Origin: Portulaca oleracea
Taxonomy: Eukaryota; Streptophyta; Magnoliopsida; Caryophyllales; Portulacaceae
Length of the DNA stretch: 64,000 bases
NCBI GenBank assembly: GCA_029582165.1
Contig: CM055870.1
Span: forward strand, 1,024,001 to 1,088,000
Direction: 5' to 3'
A program made the translations under genes and the position numbers. This document shows, piece by piece, positions 28,019 to 39,600 of the stretch (position 1 is its first letter; each line of letters starts with the position of its first letter). Below the pieces are notes generated by a model that saw only the letters and a list, made by a program, of their open reading frames with translations, had not been told where the DNA came from and made no database searches.

Positions 28019-31000
28019 TCAAAGTCCAAAAAAAATATTGAAAGATGGCATGTCAACTCAGCGATATGGATTCCATTTTTTAGTACAAATTAGGGCTCTA
28101 TGATAATAAATAGATTTTTCTATCAATTTGATTTTTGGGTCATCATTCATGGTTAATAACCCATATATCAAAGAGCCTGACCCAACATTATTAACCAGCT
28201 GGGCCCAATCTGTGCACGGGCTTTTAGTGGCGTATGGCCCATAAACTGAAACTTGGAAGTAAGTGGGCCTTTAATTTTTTTTTTCTTTTTGTCAATTAAT
28301 TTTTCTTTGTTCATAGTCATCATTTCCAACACTATACAAATACAAGAAGTCATCTGCTTGCCCAACTTGGTAAAATACCTAAAACAAAACAATCCCCCTG
28401 AATAAAAATCATCTGTTAACTTTGACTTTCCTTTCAATAATTACACCTCTCAACTATTGACTTTTTCCTCTAGTTGGGCAAATAGGCCGAACGAGTTGCA
28501 TTTACAGTCAAAACCTGTAAGTCAAATCCATGCTTCGTTGGCAAAGCACCAATTTAAAAGTCAACATGAAAAGACAATGAAAGAAAAAAATAAAAGAAGA
28601 AATAAATTATTCTCTCCTTGCTATTTTATATGTCACTAGATTTAAGCACTTTAGAAAAATTTTGAAAATTTTAATTATTGTTTCTTAAAATTTTAGCCAT
28701 TGTTTCTCTACTTATACAATATCATGCATAATTTAATAACTGTTTGTAACTGTCCCGTCAATCTTTAGGTTGATGTTTTAGACTTAGCGAGATTTAATGA
28801 GGTTGCAAGATTATATTAAAAGTACTATTATTAAATTTACAATTGAAAAAACTGTTATAGAAAGACATTAAAAATTATAAAACAATTAATAGGTGGCAAT
28901 AAAAATGGCTAGGAGTAGGAGGGCAAAAGAGATAATTGGGGAAATTTGGTTGCCCAACGAAACAGAGAACATAAAATGTAGAACTTGACAAATGACAACA
29001 ACCACATGCAATTGGGCTCCAATGTGAGAACATGAAAAAGGCAAAACACAAATTGGTTGGCATAACGTGGATCAATTTGGAGGGTCTAATAATATGTAAG
29101 TTGCCCAATAAACCTACCTCCAAATAAAACACTTGGACGGAAAATTTTGAGGAAACTTCAATCATTGCTAATTTTGTCATTTACGTTCGCATAAACAAAG
29201 CTTTTATCTCTACATTTAGAAAGACAATGGAGAGATGATAAGACATTAAAAATTTTGCTATTATTCATTACTATAAGTTTATAACAATAACAACAATAAC
29301 TCTCACCTTGACGTAAAGAAATTTTAAGAATTCTCAGTTTGAAAAAAAAAATTGAATTTAGATAATCTGATTTCAACAAGCATCAATATTCATTAAAATT
29401 GAGAGTGAATTCCATGAGAAAAAAATCTTCAATTTGAAAAGAAAAAGCAAATATCAATCTCGCCTAAGAAGTTTAAATTAAATCTTACCAAGCTTTTTCC
29501 AAGCATGTGTAACCAAGTTCTCGTTAACATATTTATCGCGAATGAAATCGAGCTACAGACTGGATAACTAATTAAGTTAGGTCCTTTTTTCGATAATTAA
29601 GTTAGGTCTTTCTCTTTCTTTTTCCACTGTATTGTGAAATTCTATTTCTTGTAACTCATTCTTATCTTTGCTCATATAGAGCGAGTTTAGATCGATAGAC
29701 TCATTGAAAAAATGACTATATTATCTAATTGTTATATTGTTATCATTTCTCATAAAGGATAGTTTAATTAAATACTCATAATTGAAAAAATGACTATATG
29801 TTATATATCTAACTATTACATTGTTCACCATTTCAAAAGAATATCGTATCTCACTATTTTTATTTTCTTTATTTTTTTTAAAAAAAAAGGTTGAATCATG
29901 ATCCAACAGCTTTAACTTGCCAACTAGCAAGAAGGGACCATGTTGTAACAACAATGTAAAAAATATAATTATATGACAACCCCAAAAATATAAACTGTAG
30001 ATCTGGATTCTAGAATGTGTAGCACTGGAGTGGCATTTATATAGGTAGTAGTTAAATACTTAAATATATCTTTATTTTTATTGCCATCAGTCTATCACGG
30101 CTTGTCCTACGTACTTCACTCGTGACTTCATGACGGGGCGGTTGGTTCAAATTAAATTAACTTCAATGGTGGGCTTCTATATTTATTTATTTTAGTTCTC
30201 AGGCGATGTATTGTTGCTGTATATTATATACACTGCTGTTAGTTTCCTTATATATTGAGAAAAAGTATTTTTATGACGTAGAATGTGATTTATACACATC
30301 ATATGGTTTAACTAATTTTATCTGGAAAAAAAATATATGGAGGTTGCTTGTTGCAAGGAAATCATAATAAGTATGTGTGAGAAGATGGTAGGCTGTAAGG
30401 CTGCCCTCATACACAATTGTGAATGAGTAAAGTTTTGGAAATTTTAAATATGGAATCTAGTTTTTATTTAATTTATAGAGAACAAATTTTAATAGGTGGA
30501 TTTTCACTTTTTATTAACAAAAATATAAAATATTATAATCATCTAAAATATAATATGTATGTATACTCAACATGCATATATAACTTTTTCTAATTAAATC
30601 AACTTTGCATAAAACTAGTTTTTAAATCTTCATTTTGTGTTTTTCATTGCCTAACGCAGCTGATGAACTTTACATCATTTTATACTTTCAAACATGTGCT
30701 TCACTTTGTAATAAGATATACGAAAGCTCGATCCCACTCACAATTTTTAATTTTTTTTAATAAATAAAAAAAAAATTGGGGACCCATAATCATAACGAAA
30801 TAGGAGTCATTCATATGTACCTCTCGTGATTAGCTACACTATATTAAATCTGCCATCCTTTTTGGACTTTTAGCATAAAAAAGCTTTAAGCATTTGAAAA
30901 GAATTAAGTTCGTATCCCGCATTTGAAAAAGATTAAGGAAAACTTATGTCTTCCATTCAGTTTATCATAGTGTATCTATTTAAATATATATACCACTTGT

Positions 31001-31424
31001 ATTAAAGTTTTTAAAAGTTCTTCAATATTTATTTTAAAATTTATCATAAATATATTTAATAATATTATTACAAAAAATCATCAATATGTTTTTACGTAAT
31101 AAAATTTTTAAAAAAATTCATCCCATAAAAAATTGATATATTTTAATGCATATGATGTACTTAGGTCGATACATTACGGTGGATAATATCACGTACTACA
31201 CGTTATATGATAATCCAATTACTAGCATGCATGATATTTTATATTTTTTTTAACTTTTCTCTTTTGTTGTTTGGTCATTTTTTGGAGGTTGAGGGCCTTG
31301 GGAGGGGTGGGGAGTGACAAGATTGGTGCTAATTATAATGTTTAGTCCTAATCTTGGTAAGCAAAATGATTGAAGTATGAAAGTCATGCCACAAGCCAAA
31401 ACAAGTTGTCTTTTCTTTGCTTGG

Positions 31425-31532
31425 TGTATATATCGGCATGGTTATTGATTGGCATATAAATAGCATATTACTCACTGTATATCCGCATGGTTATTGATTG
31501 GTAATTTGGCATATAAATAGCATATTACTCAC
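31425..31532. repeat. Tandem duplication of a TATA-containing ~50-bp unit
   Basis: Copy 1 (31425-31475) and copy 2 (31476-31532) share TGTATAT, GCATGGTTATTGATTGG and CATATAAATAGCATATTACT, followed by CAC. Copy 2 carries a small extra TAATTTGG. Each unit contains TATAAATA, a TATA-box-like sequence. Confidence 0.9.
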
Positions 31533-31771
31533 CAACAATTGCCAGCAGTTTAAGCAATATATGGGCAGCTAGTAAAGCTACATTTCTTTCTCATTAGCAT
31601 GGATGGGGTCATGACATATTATTAGAGTGTGTGATTTTTATATGGCCAAAAATAGTATTCAAGAAGAGGTATTGAATATTTGATATCAAGCTTAAATAGA
31701 TGAACTATAATCAATATTCCACAAATATTTAGCAAAATTTTAATGAAAATAAATTTAATTTTGTCCATCAT

Positions 31772-31990
31772 ATGGAAAGGGTGATGGCCCTGGCCAACCC
31801 TAAAACCCTCGTAGTTTTGTCCCTGCTAGTTGTTGTTGTGGTCTTCCATTATTTATCTCTTTGGCTTGAGTCTACAATGGAAAATAAGTTGAGCTACTCT
31901 TTCGTGCAAGATAACAAAGCTAGAGGTGGAGACATATTTACTTACAAGACAAAAAATTTATTTTCTGTAGCAAAGAATACTCTTAATTAA
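31772..31990 (+). CDS. Doubtful small membrane-anchored peptide ORF
   Basis: 72 codons from ATG to TAA. Residues about 12-31 form a hydrophobic Leu/Val stretch that could be a signal anchor; the remainder is polar. I recognise no family. The ORF begins about 240 bp downstream of the duplicated TATA-like units. An ORF of this length is expected by chance, so this entry is only a candidate. Confidence 0.15.
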   Translation: MERVMALANPKTLVVLSLLVVVVVFHYLSLWLESTMENKLSYSFVQDNKARGGDIFTYKTKNLFSVAKNTLN

Positions 31991-33558
31991 TGCAATTTTT
32001 AAGTTAACTATCTTTCTCGATAGTTCTTAGAGAAATTGAGGCAAAGAGAGGAACTTCACAAAACCAGAAATGAGTCGGGTACGAAGAAAGCAACAAGAAA
32101 GAAGTTCCACAGACTCAAAGAGACTTACTTTAGAAACTTAGGAAATATCGTTCATCATATTTTTTAAAAAAAAAACTTGAGTAAACAAGATACATCAAAT
32201 ACTCAGGAGACCCTTCTATCAAGACATCACCCTAAGTTGTCTGCATGATCGAGTAATGAAAGAAAAGGTCATCAAAGGTAGGTTACATATCCAAAGACTG
32301 ACAATGTCTAAAGAATTACCAAATTCAGCCATCTAGCAGCCAAATTTGCTTATTGATTCATGTGACAAATATGTAATTATTATTTGCTTATTTGGGATTC
32401 TTATAACTCTTTATCCAATATTATTATAGAAAGTACCTAACAAATGAATCAACCTGATAAAATTGTCTAAGTTTATACATATGTAATATAGGAGCGAGGA
32501 ATAGAAAAGGTTAGATTGGAATATGTGGTTGAAGTATCGACATGTTTTAAATAATAAATCGAGGTAGTTAGCATGCTCAAGTTTGGACGTATGTACTCAT
32601 TGACGTAGACGAAACATATAATGTAGGGTTACCTCAATTTGCCCTAATCAATCATGCATGCCACCTTACTTGTCCCCTTCTCCCACCCAAAAAAGAAATA
32701 GAATAATTAATAAACATAATAATTTATTACATATTTCATTTCAACACTAATAAAAGTGTTTTCTAATATATATTTATCATTTTATAATTTCATCCACTCC
32801 TAATTCATCAATTAATTTTGTCACTTGTTAACTAGAGTACTTTTCATCACTCTCTCATCGTTATTTATTCTCATTGACTGTAGGACAATTTAATCTTTTT
32901 ATTTTCAATTACTATGTTATTAGTGTGCAACATTATTAGCAAGGTAATTATTACCTCCACCCCAAACTGCTAATTACTAAACTAATTCCTTTGTCCTAAT
33001 TTATCTGTCACTTTTACATTTTCAACAAGTGTCATTTCCTTTTTCGCCATAATTAATAAATTTGTTTGTCACTTTAACTTTATAATTTTAACAACTGTTA
33101 CTCTCAATTAATACAGGGATAATTTGGATAAGTTTAAAAAAATTTCACCTAATTTTTAATGTGCATCGATTTTTCGAAAATAATTACAGTGGCAAACATT
33201 ATGAAACAGATAGATGCAGTATAGAAAGGGTGTGTTAGGATTCACCCATGAGTTTGAAATTCTACATTGAAAGATTAAGGTGAAAGGACATAGTACACAA
33301 GTCAAGTGGATTATTCATCTTAACATCAATTGGTTTTAATATAGAACCTCACTTAACTTATTATCATGGGTCTTGGTTGATTGGTTGAAGTAGACTCCCA
33401 CCTTGAATCTTCCTAACATAATGGATAAATATAAATTCCCATTGGCACCATTAACAATAAATAACTTAATTAATTATTATAAAATCAATTAATATTTTTA
33501 ACCCAACCTTGATTATATAAAGTCGACTACTACATTTCAACATGGCTAGGCTCTAGCT

Positions 33559-34086
33559 GGGTTTTTTGCATTTTGGACCCCGAATTTTAGGTGTATGTAT
33601 TTACATTCTGAACTTTGCCAACTTTAACATTTTGACTTAAAGTTTGTAAATAATAAAAGGACCTTAAAGTTTATGGATGAAGAAAAGGCCTCTGCCTCAT
33701 TTTTTATTTTCTCATGTTTGAATTTATCTCTCGATTGACGTCAAACTTTAGACTATGGTTAAAACTAATATCGTTTATAATACACCTCTCTTATTCGTGT
33801 CGAGGCTACTTAGACGCACTCGAGTACATGGTTTTAAGTACTCCAACATGAATAAAAGAGGTTTATTATAACTTTAATATCGCTTTAACCTTACCAAGTT
33901 TGACGCCAATCTAGAGAATTCAAACATGGAAAGAAAAGAAAATGGGAAACGAGATTTTTTCACCTCACAAACTTTGCGCCTTTTTTCAAATTCTACAAAC
34001 TTTAGGGTCCAAAAAGTTAAAATTGAAAACTAAGGGTTCATAATGTAAATACCCCTAAAATTCAGGGTCCAAAATGCAAAAAACCT
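33559..34086. mobile_element. Foldback MULE-MITE with 9-bp target duplication
   Basis: A 528-bp element. The left end GGGTTTTTTGCATTTTGGAC matches the reverse complement of the right end, AGGTTTTTTGCATTTTGGAC, and similarity continues through GAATTTTAGG. The perfect 9-bp direct repeat GCTCTAGCT flanks it (33550-33558 and 34087-34095), the size expected for Mutator-class insertions. Much of the interior is also self-complementary (for example AACATTTTGAC against a right-arm GTCCAAAAAGTT-like block), so transcripts could fold into a long hairpin. No coding capacity. Confidence 0.88.
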
Positions 34087-34095
34087 GCTCTAGCT

Positions 34096-34902
34096 AGCCA
34101 TACAATGAATTAATCTCTTATGCGAATATCATATAAACTCTAAAGCAATTAGAGTATTAGACATGAAGAAATTAATGATGCACCTTTGTCAACATGCCTT
34201 CAAAAAACAATTGAACAAATTAAGGAAGATGACATTGACAAATACAATACGCAGCATGATGGGGTTGACGACCCATGCAAAAAATTTATGGACTTTTTAG
34301 TTTAGTTGGTCAAAATTAGACTGGCTGGCCATGTTTGTCCATTGAACCACCACCCCCCAGTTTTTCTAGAAGTCCAGGATTTCTGACGCCTTTAAATTAA
34401 TATCCTTATTTATTTTTTTATCTATTTATTTATTTATTTATTCATCTTTTTAAGGTCAATTGACCATCAAAACTTCTTAATCATTTAGTATAATGCTGGT
34501 ATTTGATTCTCAATTAGTATAATGAATACAAGGCAAGGTTATGACAATATGGCTGCTCTAATTATTGATTAACTTCTTAATTATTTAGTGGTGGCTAGCT
34601 TAACTTGCATATTTAAAAGTACATATGAGAAAGTTAATGCGAATCAAACATAGTCATTTATGTGGGATTAAGGTTTTATTCCAACACCAATATTATACTT
34701 CTTAATTTGTATAAGACATACATCTAGTTAATTGTCCCATGCATTATTATTATTATTATTATCTTAGACCTTTCATACTAATTTAAATTAATTACCATCT
34801 TATCTAACATATGCATGCATGCATGCATACATGAAGCGAAATAATTTGTTTACTTAAAACTTTCTTTTCAACTTATATAAATAATTTTGTTATTACTAGT
34901 GT
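34096..34902. other. AT-rich intergenic DNA
   Basis: No gene seen. It contains (TTAT)n near 34418-34442, (ATT)n near 34745-34761 and (ATGC)n near 34811-34828. Confidence 0.65.
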
Positions 34903-35091
34903 ATCATTATTGCCGAACCCAATGCCTACATTGCATTTGCGGGTAAAAGAGTAATTGAACAAACATTGAATAAGACAGTACCTGAAGGTTCACAAGCAGC
35001 CGAATATTTATTCCATAAGGGTTTATTCGATCCAATCGTACCACGTAATCTTTTAAAGGGCGTTCTAAGTGAGTTATTTCAGCTGCACGCT
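34903..35091 (+). pseudogene. accD: Nuclear insertion of plastid DNA: 3' part of accD
   Basis: The plus strand is open for 63 codons and reads as the C-terminal part of the plastid acetyl-CoA carboxylase beta subunit, including [29 protein letters not shown] and [17 protein letters not shown]. Plastid similarity stops abruptly on both sides, at the I-I-I-A-E segment and at the alanine after LQ-H, where AT-rich nuclear DNA takes over. There is no start codon, no transit peptide and no stop in place, so it is a ~190-bp NUPT and not a gene. The lack of frameshifts or stops suggests recent transfer. Confidence 0.92.
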
Positions 35092-35929
35092 AATTGCTAT
35101 TTTATTGAGGAAAAAACAACTTGGTGATGACTACCTTTATGATTCGACTTTGTTGCTACTATTTTTGTTACAATTGTTCGATTAATAAAATCAAATATCA
35201 TAACTTCTGATAATTAGTCTCGATTTTTAATAGGGGCGTAATTGCATTGAGCTTAAGGGTGGCCATGGCCGCCCTTAACTTAAAAATATTTTTTAAAAAA
35301 ATTAGTATAATTTGAGATAAAAATTATAAAATGTATTTTTATCAAATAAGTATAATAATGTATTGGACACCCTTAATTTAAAGGTTTAGATCTACCACTG
35401 ATTTTTAAGAACTTAAATACTGGTGAATTTACATAATTAATAATATAATTATGTACTATTATTATCATATATTTCTCTTTAATTATCTTCTAAAACTCAT
35501 GCTTTTTATAGTAAAAGAAATCAAAGTCGAGAAAATTGCATAAAGCTCAATAAAATTAATTAATGTTACTATATACAAAAGAAAAACAGAAACGTTTACA
35601 AAGAATAAAGTGGATAAGAAAGAAGCAACAACTGGCATCACCCATGAAGCCATCAAGGACAAACCAACAACTCTTGTGTTAGTGGGTGGCATTGGCATAT
35701 GTGGCAATATGCAACAGGACAGTGATATGCAGCGGCAATGTGCATTTCATATGACAATATGCAATATGCATGGCATGGTTGAGCAAGTCTTCATTTGCAT
35801 CCTGAGACGTGCTTTTCATAGCATTCATATATGACAAGCCAATGATAAGTATTTCACTTGGCATCACGTACGTATTGTGATTAATTGCTTTCTAGCTAAC
35901 TAGGTTAAAAGTCAAAGGATTGAGGCTCC
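35092..35929. other. AT-rich intergenic DNA
   Basis: No gene seen. A stretch of overlapping GCAATATGCA/GCATATG-like words at about 35690-35790 gives chance ORFs on both strands. Confidence 0.6.
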
Positions 35930-36192
35930 AGTTGGTGCAGTGTGGTAATGCTGAGGTGCGGTGGAACTTAAAAAATATATATTGAATTGCGGTGAGTAGT
36001 AGCAAGAGTTGTGGTAGCTAGGTGGGATAGGTAATGTGAAAAGTAAAGGAGAAAAGTAGTGAAAGACAAAAGTGAAGAGATATATTGATAATGATTGTGG
36101 TGTGATGTGGTAAAGTGTGTGATAGAAATTAAAGATTCGAGTGCGGTGCGATGTGATACCGCACTGCAACCTATCACATAAAAAAACGGAGT
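35930..36192. mobile_element. MITE, CCGTTCTTTTATGC family (divergent copy)
   Basis: The right end, reverse-complemented, reads CTCCGTTTTTTTATGTG. The interior has the family pattern of GTGGTA and TGCGGT words and GATAATGATTGTGGTGTGATG. The left end is less clear (GGCTCCAGTTGGTGCAGTG), so its boundary is approximate. Confidence 0.55.
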
Positions 36193-36504
36193 CTTATATA
36201 CATAACCAACAACAGTGGAAATGATGCTTCGGGCTATATTTAAAATTATCAATAGTTGCACTTATATGTGCAGCTGAAGCTTTTAGTTGTATTTAACTAT
36301 GTGCACCTCCTATAAATATGGGGAAATTTTTCTAAAAGTGGTGTTAAAAAAAACAGAAACAACATAATAAATAAGACACCCAACTTTAAAATATGACACA
36401 ACCAAGATCAAAAGCCAGAAATAAATCCTACAAAAGTACAATATGCTCTAAAGTGGATCAACAACCCTAATAAGTTAGAACAATATATATGAAGCAGGGA
36501 GCAT

Positions 36505-36510
<6 letters not shown>

Positions 36511-36567
<57 letters not shown>

Positions 36568-36572
36568 TATAG

Positions 36573-36616
<44 letters not shown>
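36511..36616. repeat. Long (TA)n microsatellite
   Basis: About 106 bp of TA dinucleotides with two small interruptions. The IYIYIY ORFs here are artefacts of this repeat. Confidence 0.95.
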
Positions 36617-36619
<3 letters not shown>

Positions 36620-39600
36620 GCATAGTGAGACTGATGATTCATGAGTGTAAATATTAATTTCCAGTTTCCATCCACAATATATCCCAGCAATGACTATATA
36701 TATGAGGTACAGCAAACTAATGATCAACGCCACATCCATCGTTTTCACCACATGCCTTTCAATTAATTTCGCATTTCAATTCCCACCCACTTGTAATGTA
36801 CCCAGCCGCATAATTATAAGTAGTTTCGAAATTACTATTTAGTCTATTTTGGTCTTCTAGTTTAGTCGGTCTATTCAATTTATAAATTTAGTTCGGCCAT
36901 GTTTCGTTAAAGTGAATCTTATGTTTGGTAAGCAGTTTCATGATCACTGTATCTGCAATATTAATGAAAATTAAGTACAATAAAAAACTCAAAATATTCA
37001 CAACCTAATTTGTTACGTGAAGCAAAGCTTAAAGGGTTTTAATATTTATATGAGTAAACAACATAAACTTAATACTATAGCTAGGTAATAATGGTCTAAA
37101 TAAGTGATTTAATTTTCTAATAGTGGTCTAAATAAGTGACTGATTTTGGCATGAAGCCTTTCGAAGAGTTGTTGATATACATTTTATGAGAAATGTACTT
37201 TGTTCACATTCACCCAATCGATATAGCTAGGTAGGTTTAATATTATATAGGTCCATTTAATTATTTCTATGGGAGAGGGATCGACGATTAGTGTTTCATA
37301 TTGATATTGATTTCTGCATATAGGTCAAGTTTGTTATGAAAGACATTCACATCCATCAAATAATATTGGATATGTGTGCATGTACGTGAAACTCTTTTTC
37401 TTTTTCTTTTTTCTAAAGGGTAACAGTATCGAATTATGCTTAGGAGTAAACAACATAAACTCTTTTTCTGTTTCTTTTAAAGACATTCAAATTAAATAAT
37501 ATTGGACTTTTGTGCAATTTCTATTTTATATATCACTCAATATATATATTATAATTTTCAATATTTTTCTTTAGTTGATAATTAATTTCTTGTATTATGA
37601 TTATAATATTTTTCTTTATAAATTTAATAATAATACTTTTGTATAAAATAGATAGAAGAGAGTTATTCTTATTCATCGGTAATAATATTTAACGAGGAAT
37701 GTAATATATAAGGAGGAATAGTTTGACATCTCTCTCCTAATATTTATAAAGTGTACTATCTTGCGCTATTTTGTTTTTGTTTCTTTTATTAAATAAATTT
37801 CAACGTAGGCACGAGTCATCATGAAATATCATTACTTGATTGATTAAACAAAAATTAAGGGGAAGGATTAGCCAAGAACACAAGACGTATGTGATTACGT
37901 ATTACATTTTATGTTACATTTATTTGTTTTTGTTTTTTTTTTTTGGTTTTCGTGGGATTTCTTAATTAATTTCCAGTCATTGACCCGCCCAACCCGTTAC
38001 GTACTTTTGCACCTTCGCGCCATGAGCCCATGACTATTGACCACGATCAGAATCTTTCTCGGTGGCCAAAAAATGAAAAACAATAATTAATTAATTAATC
38101 GGTATTTTTGTATTGTAAGAAATACAATTGTGTTTTATTAAGCCACTAGGCTATAGAAAAATTAAAACAATTATCCGCCCGAAAAATTTATTGTACAGTA
38201 AAGTACGCGCTGCTACTTGGATGCATAATTTTAGCTGAGTTCTGAAGTAATTTATTATGTTATATTTCATATAGTTTATTCCACAGGTGACCAGATGCTT
38301 TTGGTAATAGGATTCAGATAAATAAATATATATGAATCACTTGCAAAAATGCATTTAAGTAGGATAATGACATAAGTTTAACTGTAATCTTATGATATAA
38401 TTGTCTTATCTTACGTATCAAATTAATGCTCAATTGCCATTTATTTCTTCCGTTTTATATTAATTGTCGTCTTTACAAATCATACAATAAAAGTCCAAAA
38501 AATTGACTATATATTTTTCTATATATACAATGAATTATATAAAATTATTAAAAGGGGTGCTTAGATCATGGTCTGGGACAATAGTGATCCCATTAATTAC
38601 AAATTTCATTTCATATTTATTTAAATTTGAATTTTAAATGGACTTCATATCTTTTGTTTGTGGATCAAGAGAACAAATAAAACTTGAATTCCATTGAAAA
38701 AAAAAAGTTGAAGGAGCAGGGTGTATTAATTAGTATAGAAATTAAGGTTTTCTAGAGCCTAAGACATAGCTCCAGTGGCATGTAAGTAAAAAATTCATGT
38801 TTTAGGAGCTATTATAGATGGAAGCATGACCATAATAATAATAATTTTTCCTAAATTTATTTTTTTAATTATATGAATAATTTACATACGAAGAGTTTCA
38901 TATTTGACAATTGACTAATAAGAATGGTCATGCTGCCCCCGATTAGATTACACTTGATCTCCAGAGTAATATGCTCGTATATTTTTGGAATAGGTTTTTA
39001 TGAGTATATTTGTATAATTTTATAATTACACGTGTATAAATTTACGAATTTATAATTTTTTTTATCACATATATATTTATAATTTGAGTTCGATCATCCG
39101 AGAATATGATCCTAATTTTTGATTTTTTTTTTAGGAAGAATGGTAAATTAATTGTTAATGTTTAGTAGCTCAATCCATCCTCTCCCTTCTGATTTTAAGG
39201 GCTATCACTATCACCAGTCATGGTGTATGCATTGATTAATATATGCCCAAATTTGATTTCTTTAATTTGCTTTTTTATTTGTACATTCTGTATTGCCTCA
39301 AATCAATAAAATTTTGACTGGATGGCTAATTAGCTACACTTGACATTGGTTTGTTCTAACTTTCAAAATATTTTATTCACGCCAAATATTTTATATATTT
39401 AAATTACTTAAAGATGTGTATGTACATATTGTGTGGTCTTCTTTGCTATTCAATTTACGTAATTATTTTGTTTATTTATAATAGTGTGTTCATATTATTT
39501 GTTTATGCAAATTATATGTGCACCAGATCAAACTAATATTTTGTTTAATATATATTAAGAAAAATATGTGAAAAAGATGGAATTTGTATGTATTGTTTGT

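Larger units (their letters stand above)
21816..28027. mobile_element. Decayed Mutator-like element (MULE) with transposase and plant-mobile-domain gene
   Basis: A 6.2-kb element bounded by terminal inverted repeats. A 32-bp core is identical between 21825-21856 and the reverse complement of 27987-28018 (it starts TATACGTCGCCCACCTTTTT). Similarity is weaker out to the ends. Both ends abut a run of exactly eight A (21808-21815 and 28028-28035), a possible 8-9-bp target duplication, though low complexity weakens this. Inside are a plus-strand plant-mobile-domain gene and a minus-strand MULE transposase, convergent, each with its 5' end near one TIR. Both are broken by frameshifts, so the element is no longer autonomous. 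Long AT-rich blocks separate each gene from its TIR-proximal leader. Confidence 0.9.
28036..33549. other. AT-rich intergenic DNA
   Basis: No gene model can be supported over 5.5 kb. I note the tandem duplication at 31425-31532 and one doubtful small ORF at 31772-31990; the rest is unremarkable single-copy-looking AT-rich DNA. Confidence 0.65.

Noticed and set aside
34903..35091. Functional nuclear accD gene
   Set aside because: No start, transit peptide or upstream coding part; only an internal C-terminal segment is present.
36511..36616. CRISPR-like or regulatory array
   Set aside because: Simple dinucleotide repeat without spacers; no CRISPR is expected or seen in this plant DNA.
36408..36751. 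IYIYIY-repeat ORFs
   Set aside because: Translations of a (TA)n microsatellite.
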